DNA of 48,620 nucleotides, from contig BJHT01000016.1 of assembly GCA_014193395.1 (NCBI GenBank), positions 1 to 48,620 of the forward strand, given 5' to 3'. This document shows positions 9,762-19,210 of the stretch, in pieces; position 1 is the stretch's first letter; every line of letters begins with the position of its first letter. The position numbers and the translations under genes are program-made. This stretch comes from Verrucomicrobiota bacterium (GTDB lineage: Bacteria > Verrucomicrobiota > Verrucomicrobiia > Limisphaerales > BJHT01). Under the pieces are notes generated by a model that was not told the origin of the DNA, searched no databases, and saw only the letters and a list, made by a program, of their open reading frames with translations.

Positions 9762-11747
9762 ATGACTTTTCTCCAGCCAAATCTCCTGTGGGCGCTCCCG
9801 CTGGTGCTGGTGCCGGTGGTCATTCACCTCATCAACCGCCTGCGCCACAAGCCGCAGCCGTGGGCGGCGATGATGTTTCTCGTGGCGGCGAGCCGGGCCT
9901 CGACGAGTCACGCGAAACTGCGGCAATGGCTCGTACTCCTCTTCCGCGTGCTGGCGGTGCTGGCGCTCATTTTGTTTCTCAGCCGTCCCCTCGCCGGCGG
10001 CTGGCTGGGCTGGGCGATGGCGGCGGCACCGGACGTGATCCTGCTGGTGCTCGATCGCTCGGCGAGCATGGAAACCAAACCCGGCGACGGCCAGCCGACG
10101 CGGCGCGAGCAGGCGCTGCGGCTCTTCGCGGAAGGCGCGAAGCCCTTTGAGCGCACGAGCCGGCTGGTGCTGCTGGACAGCGCGAGTCGCGGCGCGCAGG
10201 AGGTCGCGTCGGCCGAGAGCCTCACGCAGGTCACCTCCGCGCTCGCGAGCGACACGGCGGCGGACCTGCCCGCGATGTTGCAGACGGCGCTCGACTGGAT
10301 CGCGCGGACGAAGCCGGGCACGGTGGAAATCTGGCTCGCCTCGGATTTGCAGCGGAGCAACTGGCAGCCGGACAGCGAGCGCTGGGCGGCGCTGGCGGCG
10401 CAGTTCGCCGCATTGCCGCAGGGCGCGCGGCTGCGACTGCTGGCGCTGAATCAAGCGGGCACGGCGAACAACATCGCGGTCTCGGTCGCGGAGCTGAATC
10501 GTCGCGCGGGCGCGCAGGCGGCCGAGCTGGACCTCGTGCTGCAATTCGAGCGCAACACCGCGACGCCCGCCAAGGTGCCGCTGGCGATCACGCTCGACGG
10601 GCGCGTCTCGACGATCGAGGTGACGCTCGAAGGGCAGGAGGCGCGCTACCGCCACCGGCTTGTGCTCGACAGCCCGACGGCTTCGGGTTGGGGAAAAGTG
10701 GAGCTGCCGCCGGATGCGAACGGTCGCGACAACACGGCGTACTTTGTGTTCGGTCCGCCGCCCCCGCTGCGCACGGTCGTGGTGGCGGCGGATGGCGCGA
10801 GCGGGAGATTTCTGAAATTCGCCGCGGCCCCGCTGCTCGCGGACACGAACCGCGTGGCGGAACTGGTGACGCCCGAGAAGTTCGCGAACGTGAGTTTGCC
10901 CGAGACGGCGCTGGTGTTGTGGCACGCGCCGCTGCCGGCGGGCGGCGTGGTGGAGAAGCTGCGGCTTTTCGCCGAGGCGGGCGGGGCGGTGCTGTTTTTC
11001 GCGGCGGGCGAGGCGGGGCGTTTTGAAAGTTCGGGCTTCGGACAGGTCGAGACGGCGGCGGAAGACAAGCCGTGGGCGATCACGAAATGGGACGAGAAGG
11101 AAGGCCCGCTGGCGCGCACCGAGGAGGGCTTGAACCTGCCGCTGGCAGACCTGCTCATCGCCAAGCGACAGGTGGTCACGGGCGAGCCGGGCGCGGTGGC
11201 GATGTTCGGCGATGGCGGGGCGTGGCTCACGCGACGCAACGTGGGCAAGGGCCAGATGCTGTTTTGCGCGACGGCGTTGTTGCCCGAGTGGTCGAGCCTG
11301 AGCGAGGGCACGGTGCTGGTGCCGCTGGTGCAACGGCTGTTGCTTGCGGGCGGGCGGCGCTTCACGGAATCGGCGCTGCTGGCGTGCGGCGAGACGACGT
11401 TCGGCGAGGGCGAAGCGTGGACGACGGTGGACGCGGCGGCGGCCAAGGACATCCGGCTCGAAGCGGGCGTTTACCGGCTCGGGCCGCGATTGGTGGCGGT
11501 GAACCGGCCCGCGCGCGAGAGCGACGCCGAGGTGCTCGAATCGGAAAAGGCGCGGCAGTTGTTCGGCAAGATTTCGGTGCGGTTGTTCGATGAAGCGCGG
11601 CAGGGCAAGGCGGGCTTGCAGTCCGAGCTGTGGCGTTTCTTCCTGCTGGCAATGGGCGGATTTCTGCTGCTCGAGGCGGCGCTGATCCTGCCGCCGAAAA
11701 CGCGTGAGACGGCCGCGGGTGCCGGCCCGGAGGTGCGCACCGCATGA
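9762..11747 (+). CDS. BatA-like membrane protein with vWA domain (second copy)
   Basis: 661 residues. It starts MTFLQPNLLWALPLVLVPVV, the BatA N-terminal module, with a second membrane span at about 55-75, then a vWA domain with MIDAS D98-R-S-A-S. Beta-rich extracytoplasmic sequence and a receiver-like segment (ALVLWHAPLPAGGVVEKLRLF) follow, then a C-terminal span near 625-645. It is a paralogue of the 2489-4831 protein but shorter by 119 residues. The ATG at 9762 gives the expected family N-terminus. It lies 861 bp downstream of the DUF4175-like gene, on the same strand, and overlaps the next gene by ATGA at 11744. The role is presumably a second MoxR-dependent vWA module in the inner membrane. 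Confidence 0.87.
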   Translation: MTFLQPNLLWALPLVLVPVVIHLINRLRHKPQPWAAMMFLVAASRASTSHAKLRQWLVLLFRVLAVLALILFLSRPLAGGWLGWAMAAAPDVILLVLDRSASMETKPGDGQPTRREQALRLFAEGAKPFERTSRLVLLDSASRGAQEVASAESLTQVTSALASDTAADLPAMLQTALDWIARTKPGTVEIWLASDLQRSNWQPDSERWAALAAQFAALPQGARLRLLALNQAGTANNIAVSVAELNRRAGAQAAELDLVLQFERNTATPAKVPLAITLDGRVSTIEVTLEGQEARYRHRLVLDSPTASGWGKVELPPDANGRDNTAYFVFGPPPPLRTVVVAADGASGRFLKFAAAPLLADTNRVAELVTPEKFANVSLPETALVLWHAPLPAGGVVEKLRLFAEAGGAVLFFAAGEAGRFESSGFGQVETAAEDKPWAITKWDEKEGPLARTEEGLNLPLADLLIAKRQVVTGEPGAVAMFGDGGAWLTRRNVGKGQMLFCATALLPEWSSLSEGTVLVPLVQRLLLAGGRRFTESALLACGETTFGEGEAWTTVDAAAAKDIRLEAGVYRLGPRLVAVNRPARESDAEVLESEKARQLFGKISVRLFDEARQGKAGLQSELWRFFLLAMGGFLLLEAALILPPKTRETAAGAGPEVRTA

Positions 11748-13963
11748 GCCACTGGTCTTTCTCCGCGTCGGTGCCGATGACGCTGCTGGGCCTGGCCGTG
11801 TGGCTGGGCGGCGGGTGGTTGTGCTGGCAGAACTGGAGCCGGCGCGGCTCGACGCGCGGCGTGGGTTTCCTTGAGGCGCTGCGGTTTCTGATCATGACGC
11901 TGATTGGTTTCACGCTGCTGCGGCCCGAGTGGGTGAAGCAGATCGTCCACACCGAACCGCCCGAGATCGTGGTGCTCACCGACGCCTCGGCGAGCATGGG
12001 CACGCGCGACGTGCCGTTGAGCGCGACCAATGTCATCAAGCGCGCCGAGTGGCTCGCGCAACAGCAGGCGACGAAATACTGGGCGCCGTGGGAGAAGCAG
12101 GCGCGCGTGACCTTCGAGGAGTTTTCCGCGCCGCCCGTCGCCGACACCAACGCGAACGCCGCGCCCATCGTCGCGCCGGGCCGCGAGGAAGGGAGCGATC
12201 TGAACGAGGCGCTCGACAACGTCCTGCTGCGCCACAATCACCTGAAGGCCGTGCTGCTCTTCACCGACGGCGACTGGAATCTCGGCTCGTCGCCGGTGAG
12301 CGCGGCGACGCGTTATCGGGCTCGCGGCGTGCCGGTGTACACGGTCGCGGTCGGCAGCGAGACGCCGTTGCCCGATTTGGTTTTGCAGCATGTCGCCGCG
12401 CCCGCATACGGACTGCTGGGCGAGCAGATTTCCATTCCGTTCAAGATTCAGAGTCATCTGCCGCGCGAGGTGCGGACGACGGTGACGCTCCACGCGGGCG
12501 AGTCGGTCGAGGCGCGGAAGGAGATTGTGATCCCGGCGTTCGCGCAGTTTCAGGACACGCTGGTCTGGCTGCCGCGCACGATGGGCGAGAAAACGCTGAG
12601 CTTGCGCCTGCCGGTGCAGCCGGACGAATCGTTGAACGACAACAACGAGCAGGAATTCCGCATCGCCATCCGCGCCGAGAAGCTGCGCGTGCTGGTCGTC
12701 GAGTCGCTGCCGCGCTGGGAGTATCGCTTCCTGCGCAACGCGCTCGAACGCGATCCGGGCGTCGAGCTGAGCTGCCTGCTGTTTCATCCGGGAATGCCCG
12801 TGGGCGACGGGCGCAACTACATCCAGACCTTTCCGCCGACGAAGGAAGCGATCGCGAAATACGACGTGGTGTTCCTCGGCGATGTCGGCGTGGGCGAGGG
12901 CGAATTGCGCGCGGCGGACTTGGAATTGTTGCGCGGCCTCGTCGAGCAGCAGGGCAGCGGATTGATTTTTCTGCCGGGCGCGCGCGGGCGGCAGTTGAGC
13001 CTGACGCCGACGCCGGTGGGCGAGTTGCTGCCGGTTGTCTTCGACGACGCCAAACCCGCGGGCACGGGTTTGCCCAATGAATCCGGCCTGGTGCTCACGA
13101 CCACGGGCAGGGCGCATTTTCTCACGATGCTCGCGAACGACGAGGCGGCGAACGAGGTCGTGTGGCGGAATCTGCCGGGGTTTTACTGGAGCGCGCCGGT
13201 GCTGAAGAGCCGCGCGGGGTCCGAGGTGCTGGCGGTACACGCGGCGTTGCGCAACGCCAGCGGGCGCGTGCCGCTGCTGGTGACGCGGCCGTTTGGCAAC
13301 GGCGAGGTGCTGTTCATGGGCACGGACAGCGCGTGGCGCTGGCGGCGCGGCGTCGAGGACAAGTATCACTACCGCTTCTGGGGACAGGTCGTGCGGTGGA
13401 TGTCGCACAAGCGGCATCTCTCGGAAGGCAAGGGCGTGCGGCTCTCCTACAGCCCCGAAAATCCGCAGGTCGGCGAGAGCATTTTCCTGAACGCGGCGGT
13501 GTTCGACGCCGCGGGATTGCCGCTGGAGAAAGGCCCCGTCACCGCAACGATCGTCGCGCCGGGCGGGCGCACCGAGCGGATGGAACTCGTGTCCGTACCG
13601 GGCGGCTGGGGCTTGTTCAAAGGCAGCTTCCCCGCGACCACCGGCGGCAAATACAAAGTGACCGTGACCGGCGACAAAGCCGCGCGCGGCCTCGACACCG
13701 AAATCATCGTCACACAAATCCGCCGCGAGAAACTCGGGCAACCGGTGAACGGCGCGATCCTCCGCGAGATCGCGGAACTGACGCGCGGGCAGAGCGGCAC
13801 GTTCCTCGATCTCGCGCGGCTCACGCAGCAAATCGCGGTGCTGCCCGAGGTGCAACCCGAGGAGCGGCGCTTCCAAATTTGGGCGAGTCCGTGGTGGGGC
13901 GGGTTGCTGCTGGGTTTGCTCGCGCTGTACTGGATCGGGCGGAAGATCGTGGGGCTGGTGTAG
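11744..13963 (+). CDS. vWA and glutamine-amidotransferase-like membrane protein (second copy)
   Basis: 739 residues with two N-terminal spans (about 8-26 and 44-60), a vWA domain with MIDAS D80-A-S-A-S, beta-rich repeats, and a GATase-like segment (DVVFLGDVGVGEG ... LRGLVEQQGSGLIFLPGARG). It ends with GNGEVLFMGTDSAWRWRRG, a conserved module and a last span near 715-735. The late GTDSAWRWR motif parallels AMDTTWRWE in the gene at 4828, supporting paralogy. No catalytic triad of a true amidotransferase is evident. It overlaps the preceding gene by ATGA and is the last gene of the envelope operon; no clear terminator follows. Confidence 0.87.
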   Translation: MSHWSFSASVPMTLLGLAVWLGGGWLCWQNWSRRGSTRGVGFLEALRFLIMTLIGFTLLRPEWVKQIVHTEPPEIVVLTDASASMGTRDVPLSATNVIKRAEWLAQQQATKYWAPWEKQARVTFEEFSAPPVADTNANAAPIVAPGREEGSDLNEALDNVLLRHNHLKAVLLFTDGDWNLGSSPVSAATRYRARGVPVYTVAVGSETPLPDLVLQHVAAPAYGLLGEQISIPFKIQSHLPREVRTTVTLHAGESVEARKEIVIPAFAQFQDTLVWLPRTMGEKTLSLRLPVQPDESLNDNNEQEFRIAIRAEKLRVLVVESLPRWEYRFLRNALERDPGVELSCLLFHPGMPVGDGRNYIQTFPPTKEAIAKYDVVFLGDVGVGEGELRAADLELLRGLVEQQGSGLIFLPGARGRQLSLTPTPVGELLPVVFDDAKPAGTGLPNESGLVLTTTGRAHFLTMLANDEAANEVVWRNLPGFYWSAPVLKSRAGSEVLAVHAALRNASGRVPLLVTRPFGNGEVLFMGTDSAWRWRRGVEDKYHYRFWGQVVRWMSHKRHLSEGKGVRLSYSPENPQVGESIFLNAAVFDAAGLPLEKGPVTATIVAPGGRTERMELVSVPGGWGLFKGSFPATTGGKYKVTVTGDKAARGLDTEIIVTQIRREKLGQPVNGAILREIAELTRGQSGTFLDLARLTQQIAVLPEVQPEERRFQIWASPWWGGLLLGLLALYWIGRKIVGLV

Positions 13964-14118
13964 GCGGAGCGTGGAAAGTTCTGAAGATCAAGAGCCGCCT
14001 TGGTCCCATTGCCGCCGGTCGCATCGAGGAAGCAAATCTGTAACCCGGCCGCGCCGCTCTGGCTCTCGCATCGTGGCAGCCTCGACACTTCGCGCTGGAC
14101 GGGCTATTTCATTCCTCC

Positions 14119-14394
14119 ATGAGCAACACCCTGACGCTGGAATATCCTGAGTCGCTGCCGGACACGCTGCACATGACCGCGCCGGAATTTGAGCGCGAGG
14201 CCAAGCTCTCCATGGCGGTGAAACTCTACGAGACGGGCAAGCTCTCCTCCAGCCAGGCGGCGGCGTTGGTGGGCATGCCCCGAGTGCATTTCCTGTACGA
14301 ACTCGCACGCTACGGCGTTTCGCCCCAGCAACTGGAAGCCGGAGAACTCGCGCGCGACCTTGCCCATGCCGAACAAGCCCTTGCTGGTCATTAA
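14119..14394 (+). CDS. UPF0175 family antitoxin-like protein
   Basis: 91 residues. The central motif KLSMAVKLYETGKLSSSQAA followed by ALVGMPRVHFLYELARYG is the UPF0175 helix-turn-helix pattern. UPF0175 proteins are usually antitoxins encoded just upstream of a DUF3368 (PIN-domain) RNase toxin. Such a reading frame does overlap its 3' end by 29 bp but stops after 45 codons, so this antitoxin may now be an orphan regulator. ATG 14119 is preceded by a weak ribosome-binding region (CATTCCTCC is on the wrong strand to help). Family assignment is firm. Confidence 0.88.
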   Translation: MSNTLTLEYPESLPDTLHMTAPEFEREAKLSMAVKLYETGKLSSSQAAALVGMPRVHFLYELARYGVSPQQLEAGELARDLAHAEQALAGH

Positions 14395-14503
14395 CACCAG
14401 TCCGCTGGTGGCAGGATTGCACGGACTGCGCGTCACCGGCTCGCTGGGACTGCTGCTCGCGCTCCACCGCCACGGATTGGTGCCGTCGGTGTGGGTGGCC
14501 TGA
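14366..14503 (+). pseudogene. Truncated DUF3368 (PIN-domain VapC-like) toxin
   Basis: A 45-codon frame overlapping the UPF0175 gene starts MPNKPLLVINTSPLVAGL and matches the N-terminal strand and helix of DUF3368/PIN toxins (consensus DTSPL, then LGLL and VP). It stops at TGA 14501-14503, far short of the ~155 residues of an intact toxin, so the remaining acidic catalytic residues are missing. The first motif reads NTSPL, with Asn where Asp is usual; some DUF3368 members are thought to have this variant. It ends just before miaE and is most likely a decayed toxin. Confidence 0.65.
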
Positions 14504-14579
14504 ACGCAACTTGGCGGTGGTGCGGGATGGCCGCGGCTTTCCCCTTGCGATCGCGCTCCACGGCACCGCACCATCCGTC

Positions 14580-15152
14580 ATGCTCCTGTGGCACCAAAAA
14601 CTCCCGTCGGACTGGCTGCCCAAGGTGCTGGCCCAACTGCCGGCGGTGCTCGTGGACCACGCGCATCTCGAGCGCAAGGCGGCCACCACGGCGCTGAGTC
14701 TGGAGAAGTACCGCGATCTTTTCCCGCGCGTCGAAGAACTGAATGCCATCGCCATCGAGGAGTTGCAGCACTTTCAGCTCGTGCTGGGTCTGCTCAAGCG
14801 GCGCGGCATTCCGTTTGCCCAGCCGCATCCCAGCCCGTGGATCACTGGTCTCATGCGCGGCATCCGCAACGGCAGCCGGCCGCAGGTCATTGACCATCTC
14901 ATCTGCTGTGCGCTGATCGAGGGCCGGAGCTGTGAGAAATTTCAACTGCTTGCCGGCGCGCTGGCCGAGCGTGATCCCGAGCTGGCCGCGTTCTATGCGA
15001 GCCTCGTTGAGTCGGAGGGGAATCACTACGCGACTTATCTGCTGATGGCTCGCGCCATTGATGATGCCGAGGCCGACCGGCGGCTGGACTTCTACCTTGA
15101 ACTAGATGCCCGGCTGATCGTGCAACCGCACTCGCTCCCGATCCTGCACTGA
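14580..15152 (+). CDS. miaE: tRNA-(ms2io6A)-hydroxylase, MiaE
   Basis: A 190-residue di-iron oxygenase that hydroxylates the isopentenyl group of 2-methylthio-N6-isopentenyladenosine-37 in tRNA. Ferritin-like metal ligands are visible: E31 in DHAHLERKAATTALSL, E61 and H64 in EELQHF, E114 in ALIEGRSCEKF, and E146 and H149 in SEGNHY. The pattern and length match MiaE. I start at ATG 14580 because the protein then begins where family members do. A TTG at 14511 would add 23 residues that look like leftover toxin-region sequence. No strong Shine-Dalgarno supports either. It follows the broken toxin by 76 bp and is otherwise unlinked to other tRNA genes. Confidence 0.9.
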   Translation: MLLWHQKLPSDWLPKVLAQLPAVLVDHAHLERKAATTALSLEKYRDLFPRVEELNAIAIEELQHFQLVLGLLKRRGIPFAQPHPSPWITGLMRGIRNGSRPQVIDHLICCALIEGRSCEKFQLLAGALAERDPELAAFYASLVESEGNHYATYLLMARAIDDAEADRRLDFYLELDARLIVQPHSLPILH

Positions 15153-15172
15153 GACAGAAAGACGGGGACGGA

Positions 15173-15318
15173 CGGCAGAAAAATGGGGGCAGAAAAATGG
15201 AAAGGGATCACGAGGACGGCGTGAGCGCCGCGCGCCCGCCATGCAAACGTAGTCAGCCTCCCCCCTATCTTTCTGCCCCCATTTTTCTGCCGGAGATTTT
15301 CTGCCGGTTGTTTTCTGC
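15173..15318. repeat. Long inverted repeat built from tandem GGCAGAAAAATGG units
   Basis: The left arm (15173-15199) is two tandem GGCAGAAAAATGG-type units. The right arm (about 15270-15292) has their complement, TTTCTGCCCCCATTTTTCTG CC, with 22 bp of perfect pairing; further degenerate TTTTCTGC units run on to the stop codon of the hydrolase at 15318. About 70 bp of loop separates the arms. The organisation resembles the pair at 21337 and 40954, with a different unit. It separates the convergent miaE and hydrolase genes and could terminate both. Confidence 0.75.
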
Positions 15319-17408
15319 TACTTCCCGTCTGCCCGCAGGTGGCGGTCGAGGAATTCGTAGGCCACTTTTCGCGCATCCTCGGGAAACGAGTGTGGGGCCT
15401 TGGGATAATACGCCTCCAGTTTCGCCGCCGCCCCGTGCAGCTCATACACGCCGCGCGCCGCTGCCATCACGTCGCGAACGCCGCTCACGTCGAAGTCGTT
15501 GTCCTTCTCCGCCGCGCACGCGAGAAACGCCCGCGGCGCAAACGCCGCCACCACCTCGGTGAAATCAAACGGCATTTTCGCCACGTCGTTCCCGAACTCC
15601 GCCTTGATCCGCGGCATATAGACCTTGCCGGTCCAGCTCGGCAGGTCGTCCTTGCGAAAGGTCGTGAAGCCGCAGCTCGACACGATCACGCGCAGCCGCG
15701 GCTCGAACACCGCCGTGAACATCGCGTTGTGCCCGCCGAGCGAATGCCCGATCACTCCGATCCGCGCCGCGTCCACCTCGGGCAGCGTCTCGAGCAAATC
15801 CACCGCGCGCACGTTGTCCCACACGGCCTTCATCGAGCCGCTCGCGTAGCCGTGCTTGGGGTCGAAGTCATACTTGGAATCGCCGAAGCTCGGATAATCC
15901 GGCGCGAGCGTGACGTAGCCGCGCTCGGCGAGATGCAGCGCGTATTGCTTCTCATTGGCAACGATACCGGCGGACTCGGCCTTGCCTGCGCGCGTGGTCT
16001 GATGCAGGCACAGAACCGCGGGCACCCTGGCTTTTGCGGCCGCTTCCGGGACAAACAGATACGCGGCTACGCGGTCCGTGGCGTCGCTCTGGTAGGTCAG
16101 CTTCCGCCGCACCAAGCCGCCGGCGAGCTTCACTTCCTCCAGCACCTTCACATCCAGCGCCACGCGCCGCGCCGGATTCGGCAGCGGACCCATCACGCGT
16201 TCGAGCGCCGCCACGATGTGCCGCCGCCGCGCCGCCCATTGCTCCGCCGTCTTTGCGATCACACCCGTGCCGCCGCTGCTGCCGGGGCCGTCGAGCACGC
16301 GCAGCAAATCGAAATGGTCCGGATAATTCGGCGCCGCCGCCGCCGCCTCGAACCGTCCCACGGGAAAACCCGCCGCATACGAAATCACGAACACCCCGTC
16401 GCTCGTAGCGTAGCGCACCTCGTCTCGCCGCTCGAAATCCGTTTTGCCCGCGCGCACCAGCGCCTCGGCGCTGTCCGCGCGCAGCCATTTCCCCGCAACG
16501 TGCTGCGGGATCAGTGTGCGATTGCCCAGCGAATGTCCGGTCGAGGCGAACACTTTGCGATCCACCATTTCCTTCGTCACCCACACCGGCACGATGTCCA
16601 GGCCCGCCCGTTGCATGTTTGTCACCAGCTCGCGCCCGTCCTCGAGACAGGTGTGGTCCTCGACGCCATGCACCATCACCACGCGCGTCGTCGTGCCCAA
16701 CCGCCGCATCTCGGCCAGGTGCGCCGGATGCCCGACAAACCGGAGTTCCTGTGCGCCCGGCGACAGATAATTCGGACTCGCCGGATCGCGGCTCCAGCGC
16801 CCGTCCAGCCCGCCCGCCGCCGGCAGATTGTACGCCAGCGCGTCGCTCAGTTTTTTCATCCCGCACATGTCCACCACGCAGGTGAAGGTCCGCGGCGCGA
16901 GCTTGTTCGCCATCAACGTCACGTTGCCGCCGCCCGAGCCGCCGGTGGCGAAAATGCGCCCGCGGGCAAAGGGTTTTCCGCCCGCGTCCAGTTCGTGAAA
17001 CACCAGCCACAACGCCCGCAGTGCATCGAGTCCCTGCAGCCAGCCGAAGTCGTACGGCTCCGGCCCCTCGATGGAATCCTTCGCGCCGCTCTGCAAATAA
17101 TTCACGCACAGCGCCACGACGTTCAGTTCGCGCGCCAGCGTCCCCGGGTCCGCCGTGCCCACACAATCCGACCCGCCCCAGTTGTGCAGCGTGAGCATGA
17201 TCCCCGTGCGCTCGCCGACGCTCGCGCGCGTCCCGCCGGGATAATGCACCCGCACCCGCACCGTCCGCGGCCCCGGGCGGGCCGGCCATTCCTGCGCGGG
17301 AATCTCCACCACGCCGTCCTGCTCCGGCAGCCGGGGCCAGTTCGAGTCCGCCGCCAGGGACGCAGTAGCGATGATAGCCAGCAGAAACAAAGGGCGCAGC
17401 GTGAGCAT
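15318..17408 (-). CDS. Secreted protein with two alpha/beta-hydrolase domains
   Basis: 696 residues from the ATG at 17408. This start gives a clear signal peptide (MLTLRPLFLLAIIATASLAA); an upstream in-frame start would hide it. Domain 1 (~residues 45-340) has the nucleophile elbow GGSGGG (S158) and resembles DUF2920/poly-hydroxybutyrate-depolymerase-like hydrolases. Domain 2 (~400-696) is dienelactone-hydrolase or acetyl-xylan-esterase-like, with GHSLGG (S556), an acidic residue near DNDFD (~637) and H673 in KAPHSFP. Two complete hydrolase folds in one secreted chain suggest a periplasmic esterase acting on polysaccharide substituents, but the substrate is not known. It is divergent from the ABC importer and convergent with miaE. 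Confidence 0.82.
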   Translation of the reverse strand: MLTLRPLFLLAIIATASLAADSNWPRLPEQDGVVEIPAQEWPARPGPRTVRVRVHYPGGTRASVGERTGIMLTLHNWGGSDCVGTADPGTLARELNVVALCVNYLQSGAKDSIEGPEPYDFGWLQGLDALRALWLVFHELDAGGKPFARGRIFATGGSGGGNVTLMANKLAPRTFTCVVDMCGMKKLSDALAYNLPAAGGLDGRWSRDPASPNYLSPGAQELRFVGHPAHLAEMRRLGTTTRVVMVHGVEDHTCLEDGRELVTNMQRAGLDIVPVWVTKEMVDRKVFASTGHSLGNRTLIPQHVAGKWLRADSAEALVRAGKTDFERRDEVRYATSDGVFVISYAAGFPVGRFEAAAAAPNYPDHFDLLRVLDGPGSSGGTGVIAKTAEQWAARRRHIVAALERVMGPLPNPARRVALDVKVLEEVKLAGGLVRRKLTYQSDATDRVAAYLFVPEAAAKARVPAVLCLHQTTRAGKAESAGIVANEKQYALHLAERGYVTLAPDYPSFGDSKYDFDPKHGYASGSMKAVWDNVRAVDLLETLPEVDAARIGVIGHSLGGHNAMFTAVFEPRLRVIVSSCGFTTFRKDDLPSWTGKVYMPRIKAEFGNDVAKMPFDFTEVVAAFAPRAFLACAAEKDNDFDVSGVRDVMAAARGVYELHGAAAKLEAYYPKAPHSFPEDARKVAYEFLDRHLRADGK

Positions 17409-17695
17409 AGGTGGGTGCAGCAATGGTTCGCCGGAGAATCGACACGTCCCCAAACCGCGCAACTGCAAATTCGCAGCGGCGGACGCGCGGACGGCCGCGA
17501 TTTGCGGGTAATTTCCTCCGGGCGCGCTCGCGTCGAACCGCCACGGTCCGCAAGTCCCCTGACAGCGTGAAGTTCAATTTCTTGGTTCCGCAGCGGGGCA
17601 GCCGATCCGGCTCCGGCCGGCCGGGAGTTTCGCGCGCGAGTGCGGCCCGGGAATTCCATAGAAAATCCGGGCCCGCGTCTCTACCGTCCCGGCCC
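17409..17695. promoter_or_regulatory. Shared divergent promoter region, hydrolase / ABC importer
   Basis: 287 bp lie between two divergently transcribed genes, so promoters for both must be here. It is GC-rich, with one AT-richer patch (GTGAAGTTCAATTTCTTGG near 17567) and a short imperfect palindrome CCCGGGAATTCC...ATCCGGG (17645-17671) just upstream of the importer start. I cannot assign -35/-10 boxes with confidence. Confidence 0.4.
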
Positions 17696-19210
17696 ATGTT
17701 CATCGTGTCCGGCACTGGCCGCCGACTGTTCCGCGAGCTGCTCGTGGCGCTCGCGCTCGCGTCGTTGGTCGCGGTGGCGGCGTCGGCGGTGCGCGCGGAG
17801 GACACGCTCGCGGCGATCAAGGCGCGCGGCGTGCTCAAGTGGGGCGCGGATGCGGAGGGCGGCGCGCCATTTGTTTTTCCCGATCCGCAAACGCCCGAGA
17901 AGCTCATCGGCTTCGAGGCGGAGCTGGCCGGGGCGCTCGCGGCGAAGCTCGGCGTGAAGGCCGAGATGGTGCAGAACCAGTGGGACCAGCTCACGCCCGC
18001 GCTGTTGCGGGGCAACTTCGACTTCATCCTCAACGGCCTCGAACTCACGCCCGAGAACCAGCAGCGCATCGCGTTGTCGCGGCCGTACTTCGTGTACGCG
18101 CAGCAGATCGTGACGCGGAAGGAAACCGAGGGGCTGACGAACCTCGCCAGCCTGAAGGGCAAGGCCGTCGGCGTGCTGTCGTCGTCGGTCGCGCAGCGGC
18201 TCGCCGAGGAGGCGGGCATTGCTGGATTGAAGATTTATCCCGGCAACGTCGAGAGCTTCCGCGATCTCAAGGCGCTGCGAATTGAGGCCGTGGTGCTCGA
18301 TCTGCCCATCGCGATTCATTACGCGAAACCGGACGCGACATTGAAACTGTCCGGCCCCGCTTTCGCGCCGGGCTACTACGCCATTGGCGTTCGCCGGGAG
18401 GACACCGGGTTGCTCGCCGCGCTGAATCAGGCGATCGAGCAACTCGCGGCGGACCAGACCTTGGAACGCATCTATCAGAAATACGGCGTGTGGGACGAGC
18501 GCCAGAGCGGGCTGAAGGATTTCAAGGCCGAGGTCGTGGAACAAAAGGCGACGATCTCGACGCTGCGCGAGTGGCCGAAATATCTGCCGCTGCTCCTGCG
18601 CGGCGCGGTTACCACGGTCGGGCTGTCGGTGCTGGGAATGGCGCTGGCGGTCAAGCTCGGGCTGGTGCTGGCGCTGGCGCGGCTGTTCGGCGTCGCGCCG
18701 TTGCGCTGGCTGGCGACGGCGTACATCGAGGTGATTCGTGGGACGCCGCTGTTGATCCAGCTTTTCCTGATTTACTACGGGCTGCCGGAGATCGGCATCC
18801 GGCTGAATGCGTTCGCGGCCGCGGTGCTCGGGCTCGGCCTCAACTATGCGGCGAACGAGGCGGAGAATTACCGCGCGGGCATTCAGGCGATCCCGCACGG
18901 GCAGATGGAGGCCGCGCTGGCGCTGGGTTTGAACCGCTGGCAGGCGCTGCGGCACGTCGTGCTGCCGCAGGCGTTGCGGCTCGTCATCCCGCCGGTCACG
19001 AACGACTTCATCGCGATGTTCAAGGACTCGTCGATCGTGTCCGTGATCACGATGGTCGAGCTGACGAAGGTCTATGGGATGCTCGCGATGTCCACCTACG
19101 ACTACCTCGGACTCGGCGTGATGACGGCCGGGATTTATTTTGCGCTGAGTTATCCGGCGTCAATTTTAGCCGGCCGGCTGGAGAAAAAACTGGGCCATGA
19201 TCGCCGTTGA
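17696..19210 (+). CDS. Amino-acid ABC transporter, fused substrate-binding protein and permease
   Basis: 504 residues from ATG 17696, which yields a signal/anchor peptide (about residues 10-32). Residues ~35-265 are a family 3 solute-binding domain for polar amino acids. Residues ~285-504 are a HisM/GlnP-type permease with several membrane spans, the EAA-type loop [20 protein letters not shown] and a conserved KDSSIVSVI segment. Fused receptor-permeases of this kind are known (for example GlnP). The fusion puts the binding domain on the outside of the inner membrane. The 3' end overlaps the ATPase gene by 14 bp, so the two genes form a complete importer. Substrate probably a polar amino acid, unspecified. 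Confidence 0.92.
   Translation: MFIVSGTGRRLFRELLVALALASLVAVAASAVRAEDTLAAIKARGVLKWGADAEGGAPFVFPDPQTPEKLIGFEAELAGALAAKLGVKAEMVQNQWDQLTPALLRGNFDFILNGLELTPENQQRIALSRPYFVYAQQIVTRKETEGLTNLASLKGKAVGVLSSSVAQRLAEEAGIAGLKIYPGNVESFRDLKALRIEAVVLDLPIAIHYAKPDATLKLSGPAFAPGYYAIGVRREDTGLLAALNQAIEQLAADQTLERIYQKYGVWDERQSGLKDFKAEVVEQKATISTLREWPKYLPLLLRGAVTTVGLSVLGMALAVKLGLVLALARLFGVAPLRWLATAYIEVIRGTPLLIQLFLIYYGLPEIGIRLNAFAAAVLGLGLNYAANEAENYRAGIQAIPHGQMEAALALGLNRWQALRHVVLPQALRLVIPPVTNDFIAMFKDSSIVSVITMVELTKVYGMLAMSTYDYLGLGVMTAGIYFALSYPASILAGRLEKKLGHDRR

Noticed and set aside
15339-17570. 743-codon plus-strand open frame opposite the double hydrolase
   Set aside because: Arg/His-rich low-complexity product without motifs; the minus strand has a signal peptide and two hydrolase elbows.
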